Positions 16,676 through 26,255 of a stretch of 64,000 bases of DNA are shown in pieces. The notes under the pieces were generated by a model, which worked only from the letters and a program-made list of their open reading frames with translations, was not told where the DNA came from and searched no databases. The position numbers were made by a program, and so were the translations under genes. The stretch is from Rhizobium mesosinicum. GTDB taxonomy: Bacteria; Pseudomonadota; Alphaproteobacteria; Rhizobiales; Rhizobiaceae. Position 1 is the first letter of the stretch, and every line of letters starts with the position of its first letter. The stretch lies in NCBI RefSeq assembly GCF_019511345.1, contig NZ_JAEUAK010000016.1, positions 1-64,000 of the forward strand. Direction: 5' to 3'.

Positions 16676-17014
16676 CTAGCGCAGAAATGAACCCAGCGCT
16701 TCGGCAGTACCGATGGTCTGGGCAGCCTGGCTGAGAACGCTGTCGAAAACGAAGCTGACGACGATGGTCAGCTGCTGGGAATAGGCCCTGAGCTCAGGGA
16801 CCCTGCTTTCCACCTGTACCGGAGCCCGCAGAGCAAAGGGCACGTTCGGGCGAACGAAACCGGCGCTCGTTGTCAACGGCTCCTCGGGCAGATGGCCGAT
16901 GGCCGAGGTGTATATGAGATCGCGGCCGAAGCCGCCCGGGCCGAAGGCAAAGGCCGGCTGACTTGCAGCCGATATTGTGATCGCGAGTGCGGCGGCGAGA
17001 GGAAGTCTGCTCAT
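16676..17014 (-). CDS. Small exported protein, unknown function
   Basis: A 112-residue protein with a clear signal peptide (MSRLPLAAALAITISAASQ, cleavage after AFA near residue 23). The mature part is short and amphipathic (TSAGFVRPNVPFALRAPVQV...QLTIVVSFVFDSVL). The start at 17014 is chosen because the signal peptide begins there and GGGGAT precedes it; an upstream in-frame start would bury the signal. No family is recognised. About 265 bases on each side hold no gene I can support. Confidence 0.6.
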   Translation of the reverse strand: MSRLPLAAALAITISAASQPAFAFGPGGFGRDLIYTSAIGHLPEEPLTTSAGFVRPNVPFALRAPVQVESRVPELRAYSQQLTIVVSFVFDSVLSQAAQTIGTAEALGSFLR

Positions 17015-17278
17015 CTTAAAATCCCCGTTTCCGGTCGGTCGGCGATTTCCGCCTGGCCGTAGCGACGGTTGCATCTGTCCATGCCCGGCCGCTTTCATGA
17101 GGGTCACTCTACATGCCGGTATTTGCAGGCTTTTTAAGTCGATCTGTACAATTTTATTGAAACGCGATTTTTTAGACTGTCTCTGTTCCGACAGAAAACA
17201 ATCTTTACCATACGCCTTGACGGTATTTTCGCATCCTTACTTTTAAGGTGCCGCAAAACGAAACAGGGACAAAAAACA

Positions 17279-17488
17279 ATGCACGAAGTTCCAGTTAAAT
17301 CCCGGATTATCCAGAACGTCTATTTCAGCCAGGAAGACGGGCGCTTGCGCATCCGTTTCCGCAACGGCGAAGAGCGCCTGTTCGACGGGGTACCGGCCGA
17401 CGACGTCAGCACCATGGTGGCGGCGCCCTCTCCGGGCCAGTATTATATCGACCGGATCAGAACACGGTATCGCCGTATCGCGGCCTGA
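17279..17488 (+). CDS. KTSC-domain small protein (copy 1)
   Basis: A 69-residue protein consisting of one KTSC domain. The pattern is strand IIQNVYFS, strand LRIRFRNGEERLFDGVP, helix DDVSTMVAAPSPGQYYIDRIRTRYR. KTSC domains are named for a lysyl-tRNA-synthetase C-terminal-like motif, and their function is unproven. The usual alanine-serine motif is APSPGQYY here. A second copy lies 1.3 kb downstream at 18753 with the same length and layout, so the two are probably diverged duplicates. Start ATG at 17279 has a modest ribosome site (CAGGGAC). Confidence 0.75.
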   Translation: MHEVPVKSRIIQNVYFSQEDGRLRIRFRNGEERLFDGVPADDVSTMVAAPSPGQYYIDRIRTRYRRIAA

Positions 17489-17614
17489 CAGACTTCGATC
17501 GCTGCATCGGAGCGGCTTAATCTATTGTGCCTTGCTCCGGTCGAGATCGATTGCCACATCAACGCGAGCCTTATAAATGATGACTTTCATTGTCCGAGGT
17601 CTCGCGAACTGACG

Positions 17615-18454
17615 ATGCCGTCGTCCGATCAGAACATGAAACTGGCGCCGCAGCCGCGAAACGGCCGCGCCGTCATGTGGTTGCTGATTGTTCTGTCCGT
17701 TTCAATTGTCGGGGCAACTGTGCTGCTGTCGAATGACATGCGGCATCTGAAGTCGCTGGCTCGCTCCTTCGGCATAGAACTATTTCCGCCCGCGGCACCT
17801 CCGCCTCCTCCGCCGCCTAAGATCTTCCGCCGCACTGAACCCGTCAGCATCAAGATCGCGCCGCGCACGCTCGATCTGCCGCAGCCGGCGCTTGCAAGCG
17901 CTTTCCTGCGCACCTGGCGGATTTCTGGCCCTGTCATGTGCGAGGCGCTGCGCTCAGCCGGCGTGGAAACCAGCGAATGGGCGGAAACGGCCTTCAATTC
18001 CGATACGTTCGAATGTTCCTACGAACATGTCTACAAGAAGGAGAAGGAGCATGTCGTCAGCTCGCTCTTCCTCGTGGTGCGCGGCAATGGCAGAGGCATG
18101 ATTACAAGCATGCGCGTGAAGCTCGTCGGTCCCGCGACCGACAGTAACGGCCAGCTTGATCCGGCCATAGTGCGCATCTTCGAAACCATGCTGACGCAAC
18201 CGGCGTGGCTGGATTTCCATGATGCCCTGACGGCAATCCGCAATCTTAAGGATGTGAAGGAGGAAGGCTTCGGTGTCCTCATCAACTTCACCCAGGAATA
18301 TTCGCGGCCGGGCGCCTTCAACTTCACGCTCCTGCTTCAGGAGAACTCCGCCCAACAGCGCCGCACGAAGGATTACTTTTCCCCGAAGACCTGGTTGCCC
18401 GCGCCCGATCCCTCCTGGCAAGTGCCGGAATTCATCTTCTGGCGACGCGCCTGA
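17615..18454 (+). CDS. Membrane-anchored Rhizobium-type protein, unknown function
   Basis: A 279-residue protein. One membrane span near the N-terminus (VMWLLIVLSVSIVGATVLL) is followed by a proline run (PPAAPPPPPPPK), typical of a linker crossing the periplasm. A ~190-residue folded domain (RTWRISGPVMCEALRSAGVE through FNFTLLLQEN) contains two cysteines (MCEALR, FECSYEH) that could form a disulfide. It resembles a DUF6030-type rhizobial family from memory. The start at 17615 places the span at a usual distance; an ATG 90 bases upstream is possible. It is bracketed by the two KTSC genes. Confidence 0.65.
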   Translation: MPSSDQNMKLAPQPRNGRAVMWLLIVLSVSIVGATVLLSNDMRHLKSLARSFGIELFPPAAPPPPPPPKIFRRTEPVSIKIAPRTLDLPQPALASAFLRTWRISGPVMCEALRSAGVETSEWAETAFNSDTFECSYEHVYKKEKEHVVSSLFLVVRGNGRGMITSMRVKLVGPATDSNGQLDPAIVRIFETMLTQPAWLDFHDALTAIRNLKDVKEEGFGVLINFTQEYSRPGAFNFTLLLQENSAQQRRTKDYFSPKTWLPAPDPSWQVPEFIFWRRA

Positions 18455-18752
18455 TCACTTCGCTGACAACGAGTTGTGGCGGCCGCCTGCCCCGCATCCG
18501 ACCTAATCGCACCGACCAGCGAGCGATCAGGTTGGAAGTGCTTGCGCCCATTGGAGGGCGTACTCCATTTTCATGGCGATGGCCGATAATCTAGCGCGTC
18601 AAACTTCAGACGCATTTAACTCAAAATAGGTGCGGCTCAACCCTTTCGATCCTTGACTCGAATCGACCAGAGATTAGCTTTGAGCCTGCCTTGAACCGCT
18701 CGTCGTATCCAGCAGCCACCTCTGTCGCGCGAAACACATCGGGGAGTACCGG

Positions 18753-18953
18753 ATGGAAACTAGACTTCAGTCCAAACTCATCGAAGCGATCGATTACGAG
18801 CGCGAGACTAGACATCTCACGCTCTATCTGACCAACGGCCAACGCCGTCATTACGAGGATGTCCCCGAAGGCATCGTCGTCGGACTGACCGCAGCAGCAT
18901 CTCCTGGCGACTTCTACATGAGCCAGATCCGGGGCCGCTTCCGCACTACCTGA
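18753..18953 (+). CDS. KTSC-domain small protein (copy 2)
   Basis: A 66-residue protein of one KTSC domain: LIEAIDYERETRHLTLYL, NGQRRHYEDVPEGIV, then AASPGDFYMSQIRGRFRTT. The layout equals that of the 17279 gene, but identity between the two is modest, mainly in the VP, SPG-(Y/F)Y and IR-R(Y/F)R positions. No ribosome site is strong (GGGGAGTACCGG lies before the ATG). It ends just before a GC-rich hairpin at 18960. Confidence 0.72.
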   Translation: METRLQSKLIEAIDYERETRHLTLYLTNGQRRHYEDVPEGIVVGLTAAASPGDFYMSQIRGRFRTT

Positions 18954-18959
18954 GAAATA

Positions 18960-18982
18960 CGGCACGCACCCAAGGCGTGCCG
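18960..18982 (+). terminator. Weak hairpin after the second KTSC gene
   Basis: Perfect 8-base arms CGGCACGC / GCGTGCCG with a 7-base loop, six bases after the stop. No T-run follows, so termination is uncertain. Confidence 0.4.
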
Positions 18983-19019
18983 TGTCGGTACCGAGCGTAT
19001 CGTTGAACCGAAATCGGCC

Positions 19020-20840
19020 TCACATTCCATTCATCGACAAAACTTCAGCCCCAATCTCAGCCGCCACACTTGGGGATTTGCCGTCGTGGCCGGTCGATGC
19101 GAGAAGGCGGGCCGTATCGGCGGCGCTGGAGGGATAGCCAAGCGCGAAACCTTGCAGGCTGTCGCAGCCGAGCCACGACAGCGTCACGGCATGGGCTTCG
19201 GTTTCCACCCCTTCTGCAATCACCTCCACATCGAGTGCCTTGGCGATCTCGACGATCGACCCGACGACGCGCCGCTGCTCGGCCGATTCCACCACATCGG
19301 TGACGAGTTGGCGATCGATCTTGAGGCGTTTCGGCTTCAGCCGTACAAGGCCGATGAGCGAAGCATGGCCGGAGCCGAAATCGTCGATCTCGATATCAAT
19401 GCCCATCTGCTTGATCAGGTCGATGTTGACGAGGAATTTCTCGTCGCAATCGTCCAGGAAGATCGTTTCTACCAGCTCGAAGACGATGGCGCCCGGCGGG
19501 ATAGCCAATCGGCGCAGCTTGTCCAGCAAAGCGGGGTCGGTAAGACGCCCAGGCGAAATGTTCACGGCGATGCGCGGCACGTGGCAGCCCATCGCCAGCC
19601 ATGTGACGCGATCTTCAAGCGCGCGCTGCAGGACAGCGGCATCGATCTCCGCCGAAAGCCCGTATTCATCCGCAAGGCGCAGAAACAAGCCTGGCGCAAG
19701 CACGCCTTTCTCCGAATGGTTCCAGCGCGCCAGCGCTTCCAGCCCGGTAATCTCGCGGGTGCGCGCATCGAGCTGCACTTGATAGTAGGGAATGATCTCG
19801 CCCTGCTCTAGGGCTTGGGCGAGATCCTCGGCCAGGCGACGCTTGCCGCGCAAGTCGTCCTGAAGCTGTCGGCTGAAGAATTCGATGCGGTTGCGTCCGA
19901 GCTTTTTTGCCTGATAGAGAGCCAGATCGGATTCGGCGAGCAGGTTGCGTGCCCTTTTATCGCTGCTCCAGGATACACCGATCGACGCACCGGATTGCAG
20001 CATCTCCTGTCCGAAGCGGATTTTCTTCCGCAGTCGCCGCTGCACATCCTCGACGATCGCCTTCAGCGCATCGAGGCCAGCGAAATTGATGAGCACGATG
20101 ACGAAATCGTCGCCACCAACACGGGCGGCCATACCATCCGAGGGAATGGCTGCGGCTATTCTGAGCGATGCGGTGCGCAACACAGCATCGCCAGCTGCGT
20201 GACCGTGGCTGTCGTTGATCTGTTTGAACTGGTCGAGATCGAGATGCAGAACGGCAAGCGTCGACACACTCTTGTCCGCCAGCAGCGCTGCCAGCCGCCT
20301 GTCGAGCAGGCGCCGGTTCGGCATGCCGGTCAGATAATCATGATTGGCGACATGCTCGATCCGGGCATTGCTTTCTTCAAGCGCCAGCGCCCGGGCCTCG
20401 GCCATCATCTTCTGCTTGCCAAGCTCGGCATTGAGCAGCACATCGGATGTCACGTCCCATTCGGCACCGATGAAGGAGGGAGTGCCCTCCTCATCGACAT
20501 AGAAATGCGCACGTGAGCGCAGATAGCGGATCTCGCCGCTTGGCAGAATGATGCGAAACTGAGAATTATAGGCGCCGCGGGCGGCAACCGCTTTTTCGAA
20601 ATCCCGCTCGGCCTGCTCCCTATCGTCAGGATGTATGGCGTTCGACCAGACACGCGTAGACACCTCTCGATTTGTCTGGCCGGTGCCGTAGAGACGGTGC
20701 ATCTGTGCATCCCAGAGAATAGAATCCTTATTGATGCTGTGCTCCCACACACCAATTTGCGAAGCATCAAGCGCCAGCTCCAGTCGCCGAAGAAGATCCT
20801 GGAACTCTCTCTCTGATCGCGTTGGTCTATTCTCGGGCAA
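19020..20840 (-). CDS. PAS-GGDEF-EAL cyclic-di-GMP signalling protein
   Basis: A 606-residue protein without membrane spans. A PAS domain (~20-135, with WSNAIHPDDREQAERDF) is followed by GGDEF (~165-325) and EAL (~340-585). The diguanylate-cyclase signature is VGGDDF rather than GGDEF. This may still be active, because D/E substitutions at that site occur. The EAL domain keeps GLEALARWNH, the metal-binding IDDFGSG and the IAEGVETE motif, so phosphodiesterase activity is expected. The start is probably TTG at 20840 (MPENRPTRSE). Net effect on cyclic-di-GMP cannot be told from sequence. Confidence 0.88.
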   Translation of the reverse strand: MPENRPTRSEREFQDLLRRLELALDASQIGVWEHSINKDSILWDAQMHRLYGTGQTNREVSTRVWSNAIHPDDREQAERDFEKAVAARGAYNSQFRIILPSGEIRYLRSRAHFYVDEEGTPSFIGAEWDVTSDVLLNAELGKQKMMAEARALALEESNARIEHVANHDYLTGMPNRRLLDRRLAALLADKSVSTLAVLHLDLDQFKQINDSHGHAAGDAVLRTASLRIAAAIPSDGMAARVGGDDFVIVLINFAGLDALKAIVEDVQRRLRKKIRFGQEMLQSGASIGVSWSSDKRARNLLAESDLALYQAKKLGRNRIEFFSRQLQDDLRGKRRLAEDLAQALEQGEIIPYYQVQLDARTREITGLEALARWNHSEKGVLAPGLFLRLADEYGLSAEIDAAVLQRALEDRVTWLAMGCHVPRIAVNISPGRLTDPALLDKLRRLAIPPGAIVFELVETIFLDDCDEKFLVNIDLIKQMGIDIEIDDFGSGHASLIGLVRLKPKRLKIDRQLVTDVVESAEQRRVVGSIVEIAKALDVEVIAEGVETEAHAVTLSWLGCDSLQGFALGYPSSAADTARLLASTGHDGKSPSVAAEIGAEVLSMNGM

Positions 20841-20980
20841 TTCGTTTCAGCCTTCGAAGCCTGCAAGAATTCATAATATAGTCGCAAGCCTCATTAATGA
20901 AGCCTTTTCGTAAGTACCGAACTAGTTACTAGGTGAACCGATCGTTACGACTGCCTTCTTTTCGATCAGTATTGTTTTAA

Positions 20981-22765
20981 TCAATGATTGTGTCGCGGTG
21001 GGTTCCTGGCAATCTGCCTGAAGTCGACCGCGCCGTCGATCACCGCACCATCTGACAGCTGCGTCACCGTCTTGCGATAGATTCGCTGCCACGGCGTCGC
21101 ATCATCAGGCACCAGCGGGATTCCATCGCCCTTGCGGCGCTCGATTTCAACCTCATCAACCAGCATATCGCAACGCCCCTGATTGAAATCGATGCGAATG
21201 ATGTCGCCGGTCCTGAGCCATGCCAGCCCCCCGCCTGCCGCACTTTCCGGCGAGGCATTGAGGATCGAGGGACTGTCAGAAGTGCCGGACTGGCGCCCGT
21301 CACCGATCGTCGGCAGGCTCTTGATGCCGCGCTTCAAGATATGATCCGGGGGCTGCATGTTGACCACTTCCGCAGAGCCCGGCCAGCCGAGCGGACCGGC
21401 ACCACGAATGGCGAGGATCGTATTCTCGTCGATACCGAGCTCCGGATCATTGATGCGCTTGTGGTAATCCTCCGAACCATCGAAAACGACAGCCTTGCCC
21501 TCGAAGACACCTTCCCGGCCCGGCTCCTGCAGGTAGCGCTTGCGAAAATCCTCGGATACGACACTCATCTTCATGATGGCGAAATCGAAGAGATTGCCCT
21601 TGAGCACGAGGAAGCCCGCACGCTCCTTCAAAGGCTCGCTATAAGGCTTGATGACGTCGCGGTCCCTTGACTCACGCCCCCGCAAATTCTCTGCCATGGT
21701 CTTGCCGGTGACCGTGCGACAGTCACCGTCGAGCTTGCCGGCCTGCAGCAATTCCCACATGACGGCAGGGGTACCGCCGGCGCGATGGAACTTCTCGCCG
21801 AGATAGACACCCGCCGGCTGCACATTCGCCAGCAGTGGAATGTCGAAACCGTGCAACTGCCAATCCTCGGGGTACAGCTCGACGCCTGCATGTTTCGCCA
21901 TGGCGGCAAGATGCGGTTGGGCGTTCGTCGATCCTCCAATCGCAGAATTGGTCTTGATGGCATTGAGGAAGGCTTCCCGCGTCAGGATATCCGACGGCTT
22001 CAGATCCTCGAATACGATCTCGACGGCACGCCGGCCGGTACGATAGGCCATCTGGCCGCGCTCGCGATAGGCGGCAGGAATATTGCCGCAGCCCGTCAGC
22101 GACAGACCGAGCGCCTCGGCCAGCGCATTCATGGTCGAGGCCGTGCCCATCGTGTTGCAATGGCCGACGGAGGGTGCCGAATCGAGCGCCGTCTGCAGGA
22201 ATTCTTCTTCATCGATCTCACCTGCCGCGAGCTTCCGGCGCGACTGCCAGATCGCCATACCGGAGCCGGCAAGTTTGCCCTCGTGCCAGCCGTCGAGCAT
22301 CGGCCCACCGGAGAGAACGATCGCCGGAATATCGACCGTCGAAGCCGCCATGATCGCCGAAGGTGTGGTCTTGTCGCAGCCGGTCGTCAGCACGACGCCG
22401 TCGAGCGGATAGCCGTAGAGGATTTCGACAAGGCCGAGATAGGCGAGATTGCGATCGAGTGCTGCCGTCGGGCGCTTGCAGTTCTCGAAGATCGGGTGCG
22501 TCGGAAATTCGATCGGGATGCCGCCAGCGTCGCGGATGCCATCACGCACGCGCTTTGCCAACTCGATGTGGACGCGATTGCAGGGCGTCAGATCGCTGCC
22601 GCTCTGGGCAATGCCGATGATCGGCTTGCCGGACCGCAACTCCTCGGGCGTCACCCCGTAATTCATGAAGCGCTCCAGGTAGAGCGCCGTCATGTCGATA
22701 TGGTCAGGATTGTCGAACCAGTCCTGTGAACGCAGGCGTCGCTTGGCGGTCTTGCTATCGGTCAT
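20981..22765 (-). CDS. xylD: Xylonate dehydratase, IlvD/Edd family
   Basis: A 594-residue dehydratase that agrees with Caulobacter XylD nearly end to end. Shared segments include RSQDWFDNPDHIDMTALYL and LERFMNYGVTPEELRSGKPI, and the ending PRHNH is the same. Iron-sulfur ligands are visible in SDLTPCNRVH, TTGCDKTTPS and SVGHCNTMGTAST. The reaction removes water from D-xylonate to give 2-keto-3-deoxy-xylonate; related enzymes act on L-arabinonate. The start at 22765 has ribosome site GGGAGGAAG. It stands alone, with no xylose dehydrogenase or further pathway gene beside it. Exact substrate, xylonate or arabinonate, is open. Confidence 0.85.
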   Translation of the reverse strand: MTDSKTAKRRLRSQDWFDNPDHIDMTALYLERFMNYGVTPEELRSGKPIIGIAQSGSDLTPCNRVHIELAKRVRDGIRDAGGIPIEFPTHPIFENCKRPTAALDRNLAYLGLVEILYGYPLDGVVLTTGCDKTTPSAIMAASTVDIPAIVLSGGPMLDGWHEGKLAGSGMAIWQSRRKLAAGEIDEEEFLQTALDSAPSVGHCNTMGTASTMNALAEALGLSLTGCGNIPAAYRERGQMAYRTGRRAVEIVFEDLKPSDILTREAFLNAIKTNSAIGGSTNAQPHLAAMAKHAGVELYPEDWQLHGFDIPLLANVQPAGVYLGEKFHRAGGTPAVMWELLQAGKLDGDCRTVTGKTMAENLRGRESRDRDVIKPYSEPLKERAGFLVLKGNLFDFAIMKMSVVSEDFRKRYLQEPGREGVFEGKAVVFDGSEDYHKRINDPELGIDENTILAIRGAGPLGWPGSAEVVNMQPPDHILKRGIKSLPTIGDGRQSGTSDSPSILNASPESAAGGGLAWLRTGDIIRIDFNQGRCDMLVDEVEIERRKGDGIPLVPDDATPWQRIYRKTVTQLSDGAVIDGAVDFRQIARNPPRHNH

Positions 22766-22880
22766 TTCTTCCTCCCGGTCGGGCATTCCAGCTCTCCCGA
22801 ATTGTTGCCTGCCCTTGATATCCCCCTCGCCCCAGCATGCAACCGTTTTGACGGACGTAACGCATTTTTGTCGCATCCCC

Positions 22881-22915
22881 AAAACGAAACGGGCGAGGAC
22901 CAAGGTCCCCGCCCG
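22881..22915 (-). terminator. Terminator of the first RND efflux operon
   Basis: On the minus strand, 12-base arms (GGGCGGGGACC / GGTCCTCGCCC, one G-A mismatch region) are followed by TTTCGTTTT. It lies 20 bases after the RND transporter stop. Confidence 0.75.
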
Positions 22916-22936
22916 ATTTACCCGACAAAGGAGAAG

Positions 22937-25900
22937 TTACTCCGCAGCGACCTTCATATGATCGTCCTCGTCCTGCGGATGATTGTCGTTGTGCTGGACA
23001 AGCGGACGGTTGCCCGTCATCCGGCGCAGAAGCACATAGAACACCGGCGTCATGAAGATGCCGAAGAACGTCACGCCGATCATGCCCGAGAAGACCGCGA
23101 TACCCATGGCGGCGCGCATTTCCGAACCCGCGCCGGTCGAGGTGACAAGCGGCACGACGCCCATGATGAAGGCCATGGAGGTCATGAGGATCGGGCGCAG
23201 ACGCAGGCGGCTGGCTTCGATTGCGGCTTCACGCGGCGTCCTGCCTTCGAACTCCAGTTCGCGGGCAAATTCCACGATCAGGATCGCGTTCTTGGCCGAG
23301 AGACCGACAAGCACGACAAGGCCGATCTGCGTGAAGATGTTGTTGTCTCCACCGGTGAGCCAGACACCAGTCAAGGCGGCCAGAACACCCATTGGCACGA
23401 TCATGATGATCGCGAGCGGCAACGTCAGGCTCTCGTACTGGGCAGCGAGCACCAGGAAGACGAGCAGCAGGGCCAGCGGGAAGACGACGACGCTGGAGTT
23501 ACCAGCAAGGATCTGCTGATAGGTCAGGTCCGTCCACTCGAAGTCGATGCCCGATGGCAGCGTTTCATGCAGGATCTTCTCAATCGCCGCCTGAGCCTGG
23601 CCGGACGAGAAGCCCGGCGCCGGACCGCCGTTGATATCGGCAGCGAGGAAGCCGTTATAGCGGTTCGCACGCTCCGGACCGGTGCTGGCATCCACCTTCA
23701 GCAGGGCTGCAAGCGGGATCATCTGGCCCGATGCCGAGCGAACCTTCAACTGACCGATATCTTCCGGCTGGGCGCGGAACTTGGCATCGGCCTGCACCCG
23801 GACGCTGTAGGTGCGGCCGAAGGCATTAAAGTCGTTCACATAGAGCGAACCGAGATAGATCTGCAGCGTCTGGAAGACGTCGGTGACGGAAACCCCAAGC
23901 TGCTCGGCCTTGGCGCGGTCGAGGTCGGCATAGAGCTGCGGCACGTTGATCTGGAAGCTGGAGAACAGGCCGGCAAGTTCAGGCGTCTGATAGGCCTTGG
24001 CAAGCACGGCCTTGGTGGCTTCGTCGAGCGCCTGGTTACCGAGACCTGCACGATCCTCGATCTGCAGCTTGAAACCACCCGTCGTACCGAGACCATTGAC
24101 CGGCGGCGGCGGGAACATGGCGATGAAGGCATCCTGGATGGCGCCGAACTTCTGGTTCAGGGCCATGGCAATTGCCCCACCCGAAAGATCAGGCGTCTTG
24201 CGCTCCTCGAAATCCTTCAGCGTCACGAAGACGATGCCGGCATTCGACGAGTTGGTGAAGCCGTTGATCGATAGGCCCGGGAAGGCGATCGCATTAGCTA
24301 CGCCCGGCTGCTTCAGGGCGATGTCGGTCATGCGCTTGATGACGTCTTCCGTGCGGTCGAGACTTGCGGCATCCGGCAGCTGGGCAAAGCCGATCAGATA
24401 CTGCTTGTCCTGCGACGGCACGAAGCCGCCGGGAACCGTATTGAAGATGCTGTAGGTCGCACCGACAAGCGCAAGGTAGACCACCATGACGATGCTCTTG
24501 CGCGATACCAGACCGCCAATGCTCTTGCCATAGGCATTCGAACCGGCACCGAAAGCGCGGTTGAAGCCGCGGAAGAACCAGCCGAAGATCGCGTCCATGA
24601 ACCGCGTCAGCCAGTCCTTCGGTGCATGGTGCCCCTTCAGCAGAAGAGCGGCAAGCGCCGGAGATAGCGTCAGCGAGTTGAATGCGGAAATGACCGTCGA
24701 GATCGCGATCGTCAGTGCGAACTGGCGATAGAACTGACCCGACAGGCCGGAGATGAAGGCGAGCGGGACGAAGACCGCGACAAGCACCAGCGCGATTGCG
24801 ATGATCGGACCGGAGACTTCCTTCATGGCCTTGTACGTCGCCTGGCGCGGACTAAGTCCGGCCTCGATGTTGCGTTCGACGTTTTCAACGACGACGATCG
24901 CATCGTCCACGACGATACCGATCGCTAGCACCAAGCCGAAAAGGCTGAGTGCATTGATCGAGAAGCCGAACATATACATGACCGCGAATGTACCGATGAT
25001 GGATACCGGAACGGCAATCAGCGGGATGATCGAGGCACGCCATGTCTGCAGGAACAGGATGACGACGAGAACGACGAGCGCGATGGCTTCGAGCAGCGTA
25101 TCGATCACCTTTTCGATCGAGGAGCGAACGAACTTCGTCGTATCGTAGACGATCTCGTACTTCACACCTGACGGCATGGCGAGCTGCAACTGATCCATGG
25201 TCGCGCGGACATTGTCGGCGATCTCGATGGCGTTCGAACCCGGCGCCTGGAGAACGGCGACCGCGACAGCCGGCTTGCCGTCGAGCAGCGAGCGCAGCGT
25301 GTAGTCGGCGGCGCCGAGTTCAATGCGGGCAACGTCGCGCAGACGGGTGATCTCGCCATTGGCGCCCGTCTTGACGATGATGTTGCCGAATTCTTCCGGC
25401 GTGCGCAGACGACCCTGGGCATTTACGTTGAGCTGAAGATCGACGCCCGGCTGACTGGGCGAAGCGCCAATGATGCCGGCAGCCGCCTGAACGTTTTGCG
25501 AGCTGATCGCGTTGCTGATGTCACTTGCGGCAAGATTATGCTCGGCGGCCTTCTGCGGATCGATCCACACGCGCATTGAATAGTCGCCGGCGCCGAAGAC
25601 CTGCACCTGACCGACACCGGCGATACGGGCGAGCCGGTCCTTGATGTTCAGTGTCGCATAGTTGCGCAGATAGGTGATGTCATGGCTGTCTCCATCAGAG
25701 ACGAGGTTCACGACCACGATGAAATTAGGCGAACTCTTGACCGTTGTGATGCCGAGCGCGCGAACTTCCGCTGGCAGGCGGGGTTCGGCCTGCGACACGC
25801 GGTTCTGCACGAGCTGCTGCGCCTTGTCAGGGTCGGTGCCGAGCTTGAAGGTGACGGTGACGTTCAAGGCGCCATCAGACGTCGCCTGGCTCGCCATGTA

Positions 25901-26134
25901 GAGCATGCCCTCAACGCCATTGATCTGTTCTTCGAGCGGCGTGGCTACCGTTTCGGCGATAACGGACGGGTTTGCGCCGGGATAGGTGGCATGCACGACG
26001 ATAGACGGCGGCACGACCTCGGGATATTCGGAGATCGGCAGCGCCCGGAGGCAGATGAGGCCGGCGACCACGGTGAGGACCGAAAGAACACCGGCAAAGA
26101 CCGGGCGGTCGATAAAGAATCTGGATATGTTCAT
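22937..26134 (-). CDS. RND (HAE1) multidrug efflux transporter, pump 1
   Basis: A 1065-residue AcrB/MexB-type inner-membrane pump. It starts MNISRFFIDRPVFAGVLSVL, with twelve membrane spans in two halves and large periplasmic loops (PGANPSVIAETVATPLEEQI). The proton-relay aspartate pair is in the fourth span (GIVVDDAIVVVENVERN). It expels hydrophobic drugs in exchange for protons, working with the adaptor encoded upstream and a TolC-type outer channel that is not in this window. The start at 26134 is preferred to a 21-residue extension. Arrangement adaptor-then-pump with a divergent LysR regulator resembles several rhizobial and Agrobacterium pumps. Confidence 0.93.
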   Translation of the reverse strand: MNISRFFIDRPVFAGVLSVLTVVAGLICLRALPISEYPEVVPPSIVVHATYPGANPSVIAETVATPLEEQINGVEGMLYMASQATSDGALNVTVTFKLGTDPDKAQQLVQNRVSQAEPRLPAEVRALGITTVKSSPNFIVVVNLVSDGDSHDITYLRNYATLNIKDRLARIAGVGQVQVFGAGDYSMRVWIDPQKAAEHNLAASDISNAISSQNVQAAAGIIGASPSQPGVDLQLNVNAQGRLRTPEEFGNIIVKTGANGEITRLRDVARIELGAADYTLRSLLDGKPAVAVAVLQAPGSNAIEIADNVRATMDQLQLAMPSGVKYEIVYDTTKFVRSSIEKVIDTLLEAIALVVLVVILFLQTWRASIIPLIAVPVSIIGTFAVMYMFGFSINALSLFGLVLAIGIVVDDAIVVVENVERNIEAGLSPRQATYKAMKEVSGPIIAIALVLVAVFVPLAFISGLSGQFYRQFALTIAISTVISAFNSLTLSPALAALLLKGHHAPKDWLTRFMDAIFGWFFRGFNRAFGAGSNAYGKSIGGLVSRKSIVMVVYLALVGATYSIFNTVPGGFVPSQDKQYLIGFAQLPDAASLDRTEDVIKRMTDIALKQPGVANAIAFPGLSINGFTNSSNAGIVFVTLKDFEERKTPDLSGGAIAMALNQKFGAIQDAFIAMFPPPPVNGLGTTGGFKLQIEDRAGLGNQALDEATKAVLAKAYQTPELAGLFSSFQINVPQLYADLDRAKAEQLGVSVTDVFQTLQIYLGSLYVNDFNAFGRTYSVRVQADAKFRAQPEDIGQLKVRSASGQMIPLAALLKVDASTGPERANRYNGFLAADINGGPAPGFSSGQAQAAIEKILHETLPSGIDFEWTDLTYQQILAGNSSVVVFPLALLLVFLVLAAQYESLTLPLAIIMIVPMGVLAALTGVWLTGGDNNIFTQIGLVVLVGLSAKNAILIVEFARELEFEGRTPREAAIEASRLRLRPILMTSMAFIMGVVPLVTSTGAGSEMRAAMGIAVFSGMIGVTFFGIFMTPVFYVLLRRMTGNRPLVQHNDNHPQDEDDHMKVAAE

Positions 26135-26255
26135 TTTAACGCCCTCTCCGGGGTGAACATGGATGCAAAGTCCCTCGCCGGCGGCTTGAAGGCGCACCGG
26201 CAGGTCATGTTATCTCGTGTAACGGCCGCCTCCCCGAGGGAAGGAGGCTCAACTC

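Noticed and set aside
22802..24274. 490-residue plus-strand frame
   Set aside because: It is antisense to the RND pump-1 gene and rich in His, Asp and Arg in the manner of reversed membrane codons.
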